Of a stretch of DNA of 64,000 nucleotides, positions 24,477 through 37,108 are shown one piece after another. How positions within the stretch are numbered: position 1 is the first letter of the stretch; every line of letters begins with the position of its first letter. Location: assembly GCF_030683065.1 (NCBI RefSeq), contig NZ_JAUXMX010000007.1, positions 124,001 through 188,000 of the forward strand, in the 5' to 3' direction. The position numbers and the translations under genes were made by a program. The notes below the pieces were generated by a model. The model worked only from the letters and a program-made list of their open reading frames with translations, had not been told where the DNA came from and searched no databases. This DNA is from Pseudomonas sp. GTDB lineage: Bacteria > Pseudomonadota > Gammaproteobacteria > Pseudomonadales > Pseudomonadaceae.

Positions 24477-25865
24477 TCAGCACGTCGCCGGCGCCGCTTC
24501 GATCAGGCGCTCGAGGGACATGCGATCCAATTGTTGGGTATCTACTTTGATATAGATGGCGGCTTCTTCACGCACCACCACCACATCCGCCACGCCAGGC
24601 ACAGCCTGTAAACGTTCGGCCAACCCTAATTCGTCCAATGCCGCGGCTGAAAGCGGCAAACGCAGGCTAGTCACATAAGGCGGTTCGCGCATAGTAACAG
24701 CAAAGCCTAGCCAGAGAAGAGCCATGGCAGCGCAACCGAGGAACACCCCCGACAGGCTGTAATGCTGGTACAGCCAACCGCCGAGAATACCGCCCACAGC
24801 CGCGCCGAGAAACTGACTGGTCGAATAAACGCCCATTGCAGTGCCCTTGCCACCGGCAGGCGCAACCTTGCTGATCAGCGAAGGCAGCGACGCCTCTAGC
24901 AGATTGAATGCGGTAAAAAACACCACGGTGCCCAGCACCAAAGCACGCAGGCTGGTGCCGAATTGCCAGAAGTACACTTCACAGGCGAGCAGCACTGCCA
25001 CTGCCCCGACCAACACATGCTTCATACGGCGCCGTTTCTCGCCATAGATGATAAACGGCAGCATGCCGAAGAAGCCTACGAGCAAGGCGACCAGATACAC
25101 CCACCAGTGATCTTCCTTGGGCAGCCCGCCCTGCTCCACCAGCGCCAGCGGCAAGGCGATGAAGCTGGCCATCAGAATGGCGTGCAAGGCCAGGATGCCG
25201 AAGTCCAGGCGCAACAGATCGACATGCTTCAGGGTCGGCCACAGCGCTTGCCGGGCGACGCCAGACTCGCGGTGCTGCAGCGGCCCGGCCGTGCGCGGCA
25301 CCACCCCGGCGACGATAACGATGCCGAGCAAGGCCATGGCGGCGGTGGCCATAAACAAACCGGACAAGCCAAAGGCGCGGGTCAGCAGCGGGCCGACCAC
25401 CATGGCCACTGCGAAGGATAAGCCAATGCTGATGCCGATCATGGCCATGGCCTTGGTGCGGTGTTGTTCACGGGTCAGATCGGAGAGCAGCGCCATCACT
25501 GCGGCGGAAATCGCCCCGGCACCCTGCAACACCCGGCCGGCGATTACGCCCCAGATGGAGTCAGCATTAGCGGCAAGCACACTGCCAGCGGCGAAAATCA
25601 GCAGCCCGACATAGATAACCGGACGCCGCCCAATACGGTCGGACAGCATGCCGAAGGGTATTTGCAGGAACGCCTGGGTCAAGCCGTAAGCGCCGATGGC
25701 CAGGCCAATCAATGCCGGCGTACTGCCGCGCAACTCCATACCATAGGTCGCCAGCACTGGCAGAACCATGAACATACCGAGCATGCGAAAGGCAAACACT
25801 AGCGCCAGCCCAGCGGCCGCAAGGGTTTCACCGCTACTCATGCGCTCGCTGTAGGGATCATGCAT
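24477..25865 (-). CDS. major facilitator superfamily transporter with C-terminal soluble tail
   Basis: 462 residues, 12 predicted membrane segments. The cytoplasmic loop motif GMLSDRIGRRPVI between segments 2 and 3 is the drug/H+ antiporter signature, so export of a small molecule is likely. After the last segment a ~60-residue tail (LGLAERLQAVPGVADVVVVREE) looks like a small ferredoxin-like fold. The ATG at 25863-25865 (MHDPYSERM) is chosen as the start; the upstream frame is not protein-like. It is the conserved neighbour of uvrA in Pseudomonas. Its substrate is not known. Confidence 0.88.
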   Translation of the reverse strand: MHDPYSERMSSGETLAAAGLALVFAFRMLGMFMVLPVLATYGMELRGSTPALIGLAIGAYGLTQAFLQIPFGMLSDRIGRRPVIYVGLLIFAAGSVLAANADSIWGVIAGRVLQGAGAISAAVMALLSDLTREQHRTKAMAMIGISIGLSFAVAMVVGPLLTRAFGLSGLFMATAAMALLGIVIVAGVVPRTAGPLQHRESGVARQALWPTLKHVDLLRLDFGILALHAILMASFIALPLALVEQGGLPKEDHWWVYLVALLVGFFGMLPFIIYGEKRRRMKHVLVGAVAVLLACEVYFWQFGTSLRALVLGTVVFFTAFNLLEASLPSLISKVAPAGGKGTAMGVYSTSQFLGAAVGGILGGWLYQHYSLSGVFLGCAAMALLWLGFAVTMREPPYVTSLRLPLSAAALDELGLAERLQAVPGVADVVVVREEAAIYIKVDTQQLDRMSLERLIEAAPATC

Positions 25866-26170
25866 GGAAAACGCCTTGTCGAAATAGGCGGCGATTATAG
25901 GGTCTGTTGAGGCTTCGCGGCGAGTCACGTTGCTGTGGCAAATGGCACCAGGCAGACCATGCCCGCGCCCGGAGAGTTTGCGGCATTCAGCCCAGCCCTG
26001 AAGATTGTGCAGAACGCCGGGAGTGGCGGCCCCCGAGCAAGCGCGGCAACGCCACATGCGCTCAGTTAACACGCCACACGGGCGTACGCACCCAACGTGC
26101 AGCGCCGCCACGGCTAGCGCTAAACATCAGCCGAGCTTGGCAGCACTCGACACGCTATAGCCGTCACGCT

Positions 26171-26200
26171 TTGCCGCGTTGCGTCGCAGGGCCGTATACT
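26171..26200 (+). promoter_or_regulatory. likely uvrA promoter
   Basis: TTGCCG and TATACT are 18 bases apart, 37 bases before the uvrA GTG. No clear LexA site (CTG-N10-CAG) was seen near it. In the remaining gap 25866-26170 I see no gene. Confidence 0.5.
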
Positions 26201-26236
26201 CGTTGGTTTTCCGCCCGCCATGCGAGGCCGCTGTTT

Positions 26237-29071
<2,835 letters not shown>

Positions 29072-29142
29072 ACCAGGCAACATCACCGCGGCGGGGCCAG
29101 CGTGCTGGCCCTGATCGGCTCATCAGCAGCAATAGCGCGTAC

Positions 29143-29181
29143 AAAAAAGCCAGAGAGGGCTCGCCCTGCTCTGGCTTTTTC
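29143..29181. terminator. bidirectional terminator between uvrA and ftnA
   Basis: AAAAAGCCAGAG and CTCTGGCTTTTT flank a loop; it serves both convergent genes. Confidence 0.9.
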
Positions 29182-29204
29182 ACGTGTTGCTTATGGCTGA
29201 AACG

Positions 29205-29669
29205 CTACATCTGCGCCTGCAGGTAATTCTGCAGACCCACTTTGTCGATCAACCCCAGCTGAATCTCCAGCCAATAGGCGTGATCTTCTTCAGTATCCTT
29301 GAGCTGAACCAGCAGGATGTCGCGGGTCTGATAATCCTGATGCTGCTCGCACAACTCGATACCTTTACTCAACGCCGCGCGCACGTGGTATTCGAGGGCC
29401 AGGTCGAGCTTGAGCATTTCGGGCACTGTCTGGCCGAAGACAAAGGCATCAGGCGTCATGTCCGGCGTACCCTCGAGAAACAGAATGCGCCGGAGCAAGG
29501 CATCGGCGTGCTGCGTCTCTTCTTCCATTTCATGGTTGATGCGCTCATAGAGCTTGCTGAAGCCCCAATCCTCATAAAAACGCGAATGCACGAAATACTG
29601 ATCGCGCGCTGCCAACTCGCCTTTGAGCAGCATTTTCAAATAGTCGATAACTTCAGCGTGGCCTTTCAT
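29205..29669 (-). CDS. ftnA: bacterial ferritin FtnA (bacterioferritin-like, no haem Met)
   Basis: 154 residues, a four-helix iron-storage subunit that assembles into a 24-mer shell. Iron-site residues are present (Glu18 in [10 protein letters not shown], the [10 protein letters not shown] helix, and [10 protein letters not shown]). Position 52, where haem-binding Bfr has the Met ligand, is Thr here. So this is FtnA-type, as in P. aeruginosa PA4235, which was first called BfrA. The ATG at 29667-29669 gives [11 protein letters not shown]. Confidence 0.95.
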   Translation of the reverse strand: MKGHAEVIDYLKMLLKGELAARDQYFVHSRFYEDWGFSKLYERINHEMEEETQHADALLRRILFLEGTPDMTPDAFVFGQTVPEMLKLDLALEYHVRAALSKGIELCEQHQDYQTRDILLVQLKDTEEDHAYWLEIQLGLIDKVGLQNYLQAQM

Positions 29670-29781
29670 CAGGCAATTCCTTGAACGTAGCGCATAAACA
29701 GGCATACATGCTGGTCGCCTGGCGTGTTGGGGTCAAGCACAACGCCACAAGCGAGCCTGATGCGCACGGCAGGAAAGCAGC

Positions 29782-31065
29782 TCAACCAAGCAAACGCGCC
29801 AGCCCCGCCAACAGGCGCGCCAATGCGCCCTGGTTGGCCTGCATCACGCCCAGGCCCGCCTCGCGCATGCGCTGCGCCTGAGCCGGCTCGCGCCAAAGCT
29901 GCTCGACCTGCTGCGCAAGGTCGCTGGCATCAGCCACTTCACGCAGCGCCCCGGCCTCGCGCAGTTGTGCGGCAATCTCGAGAAAATTGAACAGGTGCGG
30001 CCCGCTAAGTACCGGCTTGCCCAGTGCGGCAGGCTCCAGCAGGTTATGCCCGCCATTGCCGACCAGGCTGCCGCCGACGAAAGCCAGATCAGCCAAGGCA
30101 TAGAGAAACAGCAACTCGCCCATGGTGTCGCCAAGCAACACCTGATCGCCCGCCAGCAGCGCTTCGCCAGTGGAGCGCCGGCGCGTGGCGAAACCTTGGC
30201 GCTGACACAACTCGAACACCGAAGCGAAGCGCTCTGGATGCCGCGGCACCAGTATCAGCAAAGCATCGGGGCGCTGCTCAAGCAGCAGGCGGTGTGCCGC
30301 CAGGACAATTTCGTCTTCGCCAGCATGGGTACTGGCGGCGATCCACACCGGGCGCGGGGTCGCGCCCCACTGCTCGCGTAACTCGCTGGCACGCGCCAGC
30401 AGCGCGGGGTCGATGGTCAGGTCGAACTTGATCGAGCCGGTGACTTCGACGCACTCGGGCCGCGCGCCCAGGCGGCGAAAGCGCTCGGCCTCAGTCGCCG
30501 TCTGCACCGCAATCAGGCTCAGCTCGGCCAGCATCGGCGCGGTCAGTTTGGCGAAGCGCGCGTAACCACGCGCCGAACGCTCGGACAACCGCGCATTGGC
30601 CAGGGCCACGGGAATGCCACGGCGGGCGCACTGATGGATGTGGTTGGGCCACAACTCGGTCTCCATGACCACTGCCAGCCGAGGCTGGGCACGCTCGAGA
30701 AAGCGCGCCGCGGCCCAAGGCATGTCATAGGGCAGATAGCAGTGCTGCACGCGCCCGGCATACTCAGGCCCGGCGAACATGGCCTGAATCCGCTCGGAGC
30801 CGGTCGGCGTCATGCAGGTGACGGTGATCGGCAGCTGCGGGTAGCGCGCCAGCAATTCACGAATCAGCGGCGCGGCAGCGATGCTCTCGCCCACCGACAC
30901 CGCATGCAGCCAGATGCCTCCGGGCTTGAGCGGCGGCAAGCCGAGGGCAAAGCGCTCACCAATGCGTTTGGCATACGCCGGTGCGCGCCACGCGCGCCAG
31001 ACCAGACGCCCGGCGACCAGAGGCAAGCCGAGATGCAACAGTAGGCTGTAGAGGACTCTATTCAT
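29782..31065 (-). CDS. waaA: 3-deoxy-D-manno-octulosonic acid (Kdo) transferase
   Basis: 427 residues. Adds Kdo residues to lipid A precursor at the inner membrane. An N-terminal membrane anchor (~5-20) precedes the GT30 N-terminal domain with HAVSVGESIAA (the catalytic Glu) and METELWPN; the C-terminal domain shows GSIKFDL, VPRHPERF and GGSLVGNGGHNLLEPA. The ATG at 31063-31065 gives MNRVLYSLLLHL. It lies apart from the other core genes but in the same order as in P. aeruginosa (PA4988). Confidence 0.96.
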   Translation of the reverse strand: MNRVLYSLLLHLGLPLVAGRLVWRAWRAPAYAKRIGERFALGLPPLKPGGIWLHAVSVGESIAAAPLIRELLARYPQLPITVTCMTPTGSERIQAMFAGPEYAGRVQHCYLPYDMPWAAARFLERAQPRLAVVMETELWPNHIHQCARRGIPVALANARLSERSARGYARFAKLTAPMLAELSLIAVQTATEAERFRRLGARPECVEVTGSIKFDLTIDPALLARASELREQWGATPRPVWIAASTHAGEDEIVLAAHRLLLEQRPDALLILVPRHPERFASVFELCQRQGFATRRRSTGEALLAGDQVLLGDTMGELLFLYALADLAFVGGSLVGNGGHNLLEPAALGKPVLSGPHLFNFLEIAAQLREAGALREVADASDLAQQVEQLWREPAQAQRMREAGLGVMQANQGALARLLAGLARLLG

Positions 31066-31098
31066 GGGCGCGCAGCTTAGCAGAGCAGACGCCAGCAA

Positions 31099-31983
31099 TC
31101 AGCCGATGGCTTGCAAGCGCTCGGCAAAGCAATCAGCCAGCCACAGTGCCGCCGGCCCCAAGGCTTCATCGCGACGACAAACTAACTCAACCACCAGCGG
31201 CGGCGGCGTCCAGTCGCTGCTTAGCTCCACAAGCTGGCCCTGGTAGGTCGGGTACTGCACCACATGGCGAGGCAGCCAGGCCCAGCCCAGGTTACGCATC
31301 AACAACTCAGCCATGACATAGAAGCTGTCGGTGCGCCAGACCGACGGGCTGACCTGCTCGCCACCTGGGTAGTGACTGTCCTGCGGCGCCATCAATAACT
31401 GCCGATGGCGCGCCAGTTCACGGCGATCGACATGCCCCGCTCCAGCCAGCGCATGCCCGGCACCACACACCGTAACCATTTCGATAGTGCCCAACCGCTG
31501 ACGCTCGAGAGCTTCGGGCATGCGCTCATGGTGAAACAACAAGCCGAGATCGGCGCGCCGCTCCAGCAGCTTGCGGGCGACATCACCCTGGGCGCCACTG
31601 GCGAGCTGCACTTCCAGCAGCGGAAAAGCCTGGGCCAAGGCTTCGAGGCTGTCGAGCACCGGCTGATAAGGCATGGCCTCATCCTGGGCCAGGCGCAAAC
31701 GCACTTCTTCACCGCGCACCAACCCCAGCGCCCGCCCCTCCAGCCGCTCGCACTGGCGCAGCACCTCACGCGCTTCTTCCAGCAACGATGCTCCGGCAGC
31801 TGTCAGACGTGGCTGACGACCACTGCTGCGCTCGAACAGCAGCACGCCGAGATCGGTTTCGAGCAGGGCGATCGCCGTGCTCACGGCTGATTGCCCGCGA
31901 TTCATCTGCCGGGCCACCGCAGAAAACGACTGGCCCTCGGCCACGCTGACGAACAGGCGAATTTGCTCCAGGTTCCACTGCAT
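31099..31983 (-). CDS. LysR-family transcriptional regulator
   Basis: 294 residues. The N-terminal winged helix is clear: LEQIRLFVSVAEGQSFSAVA and RGQSAVSTAIALLETDLG in part, followed by the linker helix and a co-inducer domain. It is divergent from the SMR gene, with 85 bases between, the usual layout in which a LysR regulator controls its neighbour. PA4989 homologue by order. The effector is not known. Confidence 0.92.
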   Translation of the reverse strand: MQWNLEQIRLFVSVAEGQSFSAVARQMNRGQSAVSTAIALLETDLGVLLFERSSGRQPRLTAAGASLLEEAREVLRQCERLEGRALGLVRGEEVRLRLAQDEAMPYQPVLDSLEALAQAFPLLEVQLASGAQGDVARKLLERRADLGLLFHHERMPEALERQRLGTIEMVTVCGAGHALAGAGHVDRRELARHRQLLMAPQDSHYPGGEQVSPSVWRTDSFYVMAELLMRNLGWAWLPRHVVQYPTYQGQLVELSSDWTPPPLVVELVCRRDEALGPAALWLADCFAERLQAIG

Positions 31984-32068
31984 AACCCATCTCCAGATCA
32001 GATAGGTAATCACTTTATCCCATCCGCTGAACGACTAGAATGGCGAGTAACTTAACAGGAGGCCCATC

Positions 32069-32401
32069 ATGAGCGGCTATATCTATCTCGCTGTCGCTAT
32101 CACCGCCGAAGTCATCGCAACCACCTCGATGAAGGCGCTGGACGGCTTCAACAAACCGCTACCCTTGCTGCTGGTGGTGGTTGGCTACGTCATCTCCTTC
32201 TGGATGCTCAGCCTGGTGGTCAAAACCATTCCGGTCGGCGTGGCCTACGCCGTCTGGGCGGGCCTGGGCATCGTACTGGTGAGCATTGCCGCGGTGTTTC
32301 TCTACGAGCAACGCCTCGACTTGCCAGCCATGCTCGGCATGGGCTTGATCGTTTGCGGCGTGGTAGTGATTCAAATGTTCTCGCACAGCGTCGCCCATTG
32401 A
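32069..32401 (+). CDS. emrE: small multidrug resistance (SMR) transporter, EmrE type
   Basis: 110 residues, four membrane segments. The essential membrane acid Glu14 is in AITAEVIATTSMK, and the TM3-loop motif AYAVWAGLGIV is intact. Such proteins export quaternary ammonium compounds and cationic dyes by proton exchange. It follows a good GGAGG site at its ATG. It is probably regulated by the divergent LysR gene. Confidence 0.92.
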   Translation: MSGYIYLAVAITAEVIATTSMKALDGFNKPLPLLLVVVGYVISFWMLSLVVKTIPVGVAYAVWAGLGIVLVSIAAVFLYEQRLDLPAMLGMGLIVCGVVVIQMFSHSVAH

Positions 32402-32470
32402 GGCGGCCTGGAAGCCTGACACAAGCACTTGCCGTTATACTGCCGGTCTGATTATTTATGAGGCCCTCGC

Positions 32471-33643
32471 ATGTCCCAGGCTCTAAGCACTGACATTCTG
32501 ATCGTCGGCGGTGGTATCGCCGGCCTCTGGCTGAATGCGCGCTTGCGCCGTCAAGGCTTTGCCACCCTGCTGGTGGAAAAAGCCAGCCTGGGCGGCGAGC
32601 AGAGCGTCAAATCCCAAGGCATCATCCACGGCGGCGCCAAGTACGCCCTGCACGGCGCCCTGACCGGCGCCTCGGAAGCCATCGCCGACATGCCGCGGCG
32701 CTGGCGTGAGGCACTGGCCGGTAATGGCGAATTGGACCTGAGTGGCGTGCGTCTGCTGTCCGAAGCCCATTACCTATGGTCGCCCGGCAGCCTGGCCGGC
32801 AATATCACCAGTTTCTTCGCCAGCAAGGCAGTGCGCGGCCGCGTTGACCAGGTCAAGGGCGAACAACTGCCGCCCGCCCTGCAACACCCGAAATTCAAGG
32901 GCAAGGTCTACCGCCTGGCCGAACTGGTGCTGGATGTGCCCAGCCTGATCGCCCGCCTGGCCGAACTGGCTGGGGACGGCCTGCTGGCCGCCGAGTCCAT
33001 AACGCCCCTGCACGAGCAGGGTCAGCTGGTCGGGCTGGTCGTCGACGGCCGCGAGATTCGCGCGCAGCGCATCGTGCTCAGCGCTGGCCGCGGCAACGCC
33101 GAACTGCTCGCGACCCTGGGCCTGACTCAGCCCGCACAGCAACTGCGACCGCTGCACATGGTGCTGGTCAAGGGACCGACCCTGAAACCGCTGTACGCCC
33201 ACTGCCTCGGCGCCGGCCCAAAACCACGGGTCACCGTCACCACCCATCCTGCCGCCGATGGCGAGTGGGTCTGGTACCTCGGTGGCGACCTGGCCGAAGC
33301 AGACGGCGTGGCCCGTGACTCAGCCGCGCAGATTAAAGCCGCGCAGCAAGAAATCGGCGCCCTGCTGCCCTGGGTCGATTTCTCCAGTGCCCGCTGGGCA
33401 ACCCTGCGCGTCGAGCGTGCCGAGCCGGCGCAGTCCGGCCTGACGCGCCCGGACAACGCCTTCCTCACCGAGCAAGGCCAACTGCTGGTCGGCTGGCCGA
33501 CTAAACTGGCGTTAGCCCCGGATTTCGCCGACCGCGTGCTGGCGGCTCTCGACCGTGCTGGCATCCAGCCTGCCAGCCATGCGCCGCTACCGCCACTGCC
33601 CCGCCCGACCGTGGCGCACCCCGCCTGGGAGGAATTGTTCTGA
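32471..33643 (+). CDS. FAD-dependent oxidoreductase (DAO/GlpD-like)
   Basis: 390 residues. The dinucleotide site VGGGIAGLWLNARL is at residues ~12-25, followed by SVKSQGIIHGGAKYAL, the substrate-side motif of D-amino-acid or glycerol-phosphate oxidases, and an ATG-like region LSAGRGNAELL near 199. The substrate is unknown. Its stop codon overlaps the ATG of the aldo-keto reductase gene, so the two are likely part of one pathway (PA4991-PA4992 homologues). Confidence 0.87.
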   Translation: MSQALSTDILIVGGGIAGLWLNARLRRQGFATLLVEKASLGGEQSVKSQGIIHGGAKYALHGALTGASEAIADMPRRWREALAGNGELDLSGVRLLSEAHYLWSPGSLAGNITSFFASKAVRGRVDQVKGEQLPPALQHPKFKGKVYRLAELVLDVPSLIARLAELAGDGLLAAESITPLHEQGQLVGLVVDGREIRAQRIVLSAGRGNAELLATLGLTQPAQQLRPLHMVLVKGPTLKPLYAHCLGAGPKPRVTVTTHPAADGEWVWYLGGDLAEADGVARDSAAQIKAAQQEIGALLPWVDFSSARWATLRVERAEPAQSGLTRPDNAFLTEQGQLLVGWPTKLALAPDFADRVLAALDRAGIQPASHAPLPPLPRPTVAHPAWEELF

Positions 33644-34452
33644 TGCACACCTTGCACAACCTGCACCGCCCATTCGGCTCGACCGAGCTGCTGGTCTCGC
33701 CGCTGGGCCTCGGCACGGTAAAGATCGGCCGCGACCAGGGCGTGAAGTACCCCAACGGCTTCACTATCCCGGACGACGCCGCGGTACTTGAGTTACTCGC
33801 CCAGGCCCATGATCTGGGGATCAACCTGATCGACACCGCCCCCGCCTACGGCACCAGCGAAAGCCGCCTTGGCCCGCTATTGCGCGGTCGGCGTCAACAA
33901 TGGGTGATCGTCAGCAAGGTCGGCGAAGAGTTCGAGGGCGGTCACTCCAGCTTCGACTTCAGCCCGGCGCACACGCGCTTCTCGGTGGAACGCAGCCTCA
34001 AACGCCTGCAAACCGACTTTATCGACTTGGTGCTGGTGCATTCCGACGGCAACGACCTCGCCATCCTGCAAGACAGCGGCGTCTACGAGACCCTCGCCGA
34101 GCTCAAGCGTGAAGGCAAGATTCGCGGCTTCGGCCTGTCCGGCAAAACCGTCGCGGGCGGCCTGCGCGCACTCGAACAAGGCGACTGCGCGATGGTCACC
34201 TACAACCTCAATGAGCAGAGTGAACTGCCGGTACTCGACTACGCTGAGCAGCACGGCAAAGGCATCCTGATCAAGAAAGCCCTGGCCAGCGGGCATGCCT
34301 GCCTGGCCCCGGGGCAAGACCCGGTGCGTGCCAGCTTCGAGCTGCTTTTTGCCCACCCGGCAGTCAGCTGTGCGATTGTCGGCACCATCAACGCGCAGCA
34401 CCTGGCCCATAACGTCGCGACTGCCGCGGCAGTCATTCAGGATATTGCCTGA
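33643..34452 (+). CDS. aldo-keto reductase
   Basis: 269 residues, TIM-barrel NADPH-dependent oxidoreductase. The catalytic tetrad can be placed: DTAPAYGTSESRLG (Asp and Tyr), VSKVG (Lys), LVHSDG (His). The C-terminal half has the cofactor region CAIVGTINAQHL. The substrate is unknown. Translationally coupled to the upstream FAD enzyme gene (TGATG overlap). Confidence 0.9.
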   Translation: MHTLHNLHRPFGSTELLVSPLGLGTVKIGRDQGVKYPNGFTIPDDAAVLELLAQAHDLGINLIDTAPAYGTSESRLGPLLRGRRQQWVIVSKVGEEFEGGHSSFDFSPAHTRFSVERSLKRLQTDFIDLVLVHSDGNDLAILQDSGVYETLAELKREGKIRGFGLSGKTVAGGLRALEQGDCAMVTYNLNEQSELPVLDYAEQHGKGILIKKALASGHACLAPGQDPVRASFELLFAHPAVSCAIVGTINAQHLAHNVATAAAVIQDIA

Positions 34453-34588
34453 GCGCCCATGACGCGCTGCGCGCAATTGTAGGTGCGGCCGGGCGGCGCT
34501 CCGCTTCAGCTATGCGACCACACCCGACAGCTGGATGGAGGCCTTGCCCCGTCCGCCTGACGAACTGCCCGCCCCAAGAGGAGCCGAC

Positions 34589-35536
34589 ATGTCGCGCATG
34601 CTTAACCGCCATGACCCCAGCACCTTCAAGACCCTACCCTTATTCGTCGAGGCTACCCCGGACGGCCTCAGCTACCAGAGCCTGGGCCGGCCACTGAACT
34701 TCAGCGAGATGCTTGAGCGCCGCCGCACCATCGAGGTGAGCGACAGTCAGCGCTTCGCAGTTGAGCTGGCCAACCTGGGGGTTTCGGTGCGCCTGACCCT
34801 GAACTGGCAAGGCCGGGACTATTGGGTGCTGGTACGTCAACGGCGCCTGGACCGGGACGATGTAGTGCTCAAGCTGATTTCCGGCTACGTACCCGCTCAC
34901 GAACTCACTCTGCCGCTGCTGACCGCCATCCAGGAAGTGGCCGAGGAGTGTCTACTGGAAACCCCCGAGGGCTGGTTGGGTGGCCGCTTCGGCGAAACCT
35001 GGCTGCCCTCGCCCTATCAAGACGTTTTGCATTATCGCGAGACCCTGCACTTTCAACTCAGCCCACTGTCCGGCGCCGCGCGCCCGGTGCAATGCGGCAA
35101 CCTGACCCTGCTGGAACGCCCGCGCGCCTATGTGCACCTGCCCACGGCCTCACTGCAACTGGTCTATGACCTACGCCTGGAACTGCCCAAAGAGGCCAGG
35201 CAACTCAGCCTGTTCCACGTCGACGAACGCCTGGAGGACGGCAAGCTAGTCGCTCGCCTCGACCGCAGCCGCCCGGACCTGTACTTGATACCGCTGCAGC
35301 ACGGGCGACCCACCGCCGAATTGCTGACGCTGAACAAAGGCCAATTGCAAGCCGCCAGCACCCGCGGCCTATGGCTGGCAGAGAGTTTCGCGGCGCAGGA
35401 TGGCTGGCTGGTCCGCGACGAGCGCATCCGCTGGAAGGACTGGCTGAGCCAACAACAGCTCAATGCTGCGGCGGCAAAACCTGAAGCAGCAGCCCCGTCA
35501 GCAGCGCCCAAGCTGAATGCCGCTCATCTGGGCTGA
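34589..35536 (+). CDS. conserved hypothetical protein with Nudix-box-like motif
   Basis: 315 residues, often labelled a metal ABC transporter ATPase in Pseudomonas genomes, but no Walker A, signature or Walker B motif is visible. A stretch near residues 92-115 reads G-x5-E, then nine residues, then QEVAEEC, close to the Nudix box G-x5-E-x7-REU-x-EE but with two extra residues and Gln for Arg. So a diverged Nudix domain is possible. The start ATG at 34589 has AGGAG seven bases upstream. The last ~25 residues are Ala/Pro-rich. Confidence 0.7.
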   Translation: MSRMLNRHDPSTFKTLPLFVEATPDGLSYQSLGRPLNFSEMLERRRTIEVSDSQRFAVELANLGVSVRLTLNWQGRDYWVLVRQRRLDRDDVVLKLISGYVPAHELTLPLLTAIQEVAEECLLETPEGWLGGRFGETWLPSPYQDVLHYRETLHFQLSPLSGAARPVQCGNLTLLERPRAYVHLPTASLQLVYDLRLELPKEARQLSLFHVDERLEDGKLVARLDRSRPDLYLIPLQHGRPTAELLTLNKGQLQAASTRGLWLAESFAAQDGWLVRDERIRWKDWLSQQQLNAAAAKPEAAAPSAAPKLNAAHLG

Positions 35537-35647
35537 GCGGCATACTCAGTCGAGCACCGTAGCGAGAACGTCCGCAGGTTTTCGCGGCGGGCGCTTGGCG
35601 GCGTTCGCAACAGTCGAGCGTTTTCCACCCGCGCCAACTCGGACAGA

Positions 35648-37069
35648 TCAGTTGTTGCGGATTTTCTCGACGATAGCCGTGGTCGAGCTGTTTGCCACCA
35701 GCCCCAGCACCCGCACTTCGCCACCGTAGGCACTGACGATGTCGGCGCCGACCACCTGATCGATGCCGTAGTCACCGCCCTTGACCAATACGTCCGGCTT
35801 GACCTCGCGCAGCAGGTTTTCCGGGGTGTCTTCGCTGAAGCTCACCACCCAATCTACCGCACCGAGGCCGGCAAGCACGGCCATGCGCCGATCCACCGAG
35901 TTGATCGGTCGACCCGGGCCTTTCAGGCGACTGACCGACGCGTCATCGTTGACCGCCAGCACCAACCGATCGCCCTGGGCACGGGCCTGCTCCAGGTAAG
36001 CCACGTGACCGGCGTGCAGAATGTCGAAACAGCCGTTGGTGAAGACGATCTTCTCGCCATGGGCGCGGGCATCCTCAATGGCCAGCAACAACTGATCCGG
36101 ACTCAGCACGCCACGCTCGGAACCCGCCTCGCGCTGAATCGCCCGACGCAGTTCCGGTGCGCTGATGGCGGCGGTACCCAGCTTGCCGACCACGATACCG
36201 GCGGCCAGATTGGCCAAGGCCACGGCCTGAGGCAACTCCTCGCCCGCGGCCAAGGAGGCGGCCAGGGTCGAGATCACCGTGTCACCAGCGCCGGTCACAT
36301 CGAATACTTCACGGGCACGAGCTGGCAGGTGCAACGCCGGATGATCGGGGCGCAGCAGGGTCATGCCGTGCTCGCCACGGGTAATCAACAGCGCGCCCAG
36401 CTCCAGCTCGCACATCAGGCGCGCGCCCTTAGCCACTAACTCGGCCTCATCGACACAGTGGCCAACAATGGTCTCGAACTCATTAAGATTCGGCGTGATC
36501 AGGCTGACGCCGCGGTAGATCGAGAAATCCTTGCCCTTGGGATCAGCCAGCACGGCGATGCCCTTAGCCAGCGCCGCCTGGATCAACACCTGATGATTCT
36601 TTAGCGCACCCTTACCGTAGTCAGACAGCACCAGCACCTTGACCCCGGCAAGCAACGCCTCGACCTCGACCGCCAAGGCCGCAGCATCGGTATTGAAGGG
36701 CTGCTCGAAGTCCATACGCAGCAGTTGCTGGTGCCGGCTCATGACCCGCAGCTTGACGATAGTCGGCTGATCGACGATGCGCTGGAAATGGGTCTTGACC
36801 CCCACCGCCTGCAGCCGATCGCTCAAACTGACAGCCGCCTCATCGTCGCCGGTCACACCGACCAATATCGCCGGCGCACCCAGCGCGGCAATATTCAACG
36901 CCACGTTGGCAGCACCACCTGGACGGTCTTCGATCTGCTCGACCTTGACCACCGGCACCGGCGCCTCCGGGGAAATCCGCGAGGTACTGCCATGCCAATA
37001 GCGGTCGAGCATGACATCACCCACCACCAGAACAGGGGCTTGGTCGAAACGGGGCATGGACAACTTCAT
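35648..37069 (-). CDS. hldE: bifunctional heptose kinase/adenylyltransferase
   Basis: 473 residues. Makes ADP-heptose precursors for the LPS inner core. The N-terminal PfkB-type kinase domain (~1-320) has [22 protein letters not shown] and the catalytic [11 protein letters not shown]; the C-terminal nucleotidyltransferase domain (~340-473) has [20 protein letters not shown]. Its product is used by WaaC and WaaF encoded at 52713-54747. Order hldE-msbA is conserved. Confidence 0.97.
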   Translation of the reverse strand: MKLSMPRFDQAPVLVVGDVMLDRYWHGSTSRISPEAPVPVVKVEQIEDRPGGAANVALNIAALGAPAILVGVTGDDEAAVSLSDRLQAVGVKTHFQRIVDQPTIVKLRVMSRHQQLLRMDFEQPFNTDAAALAVEVEALLAGVKVLVLSDYGKGALKNHQVLIQAALAKGIAVLADPKGKDFSIYRGVSLITPNLNEFETIVGHCVDEAELVAKGARLMCELELGALLITRGEHGMTLLRPDHPALHLPARAREVFDVTGAGDTVISTLAASLAAGEELPQAVALANLAAGIVVGKLGTAAISAPELRRAIQREAGSERGVLSPDQLLLAIEDARAHGEKIVFTNGCFDILHAGHVAYLEQARAQGDRLVLAVNDDASVSRLKGPGRPINSVDRRMAVLAGLGAVDWVVSFSEDTPENLLREVKPDVLVKGGDYGIDQVVGADIVSAYGGEVRVLGLVANSSTTAIVEKIRNN

Positions 37070-37108
37070 GTTAACTCCGGTGGCCTCAAATGGCGGGCGC
37101 GTAGTTTA

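Noticed and set aside
25907..26236. N-terminal extension of uvrA
   Set aside because: The stretch has no UvrA likeness and holds the probable promoter; the GTG at 26237 gives the normal length.
32159..32428. Antisense ORF in the SMR gene
   Set aside because: No ribosome site and no motifs; a shadow of the transporter gene.
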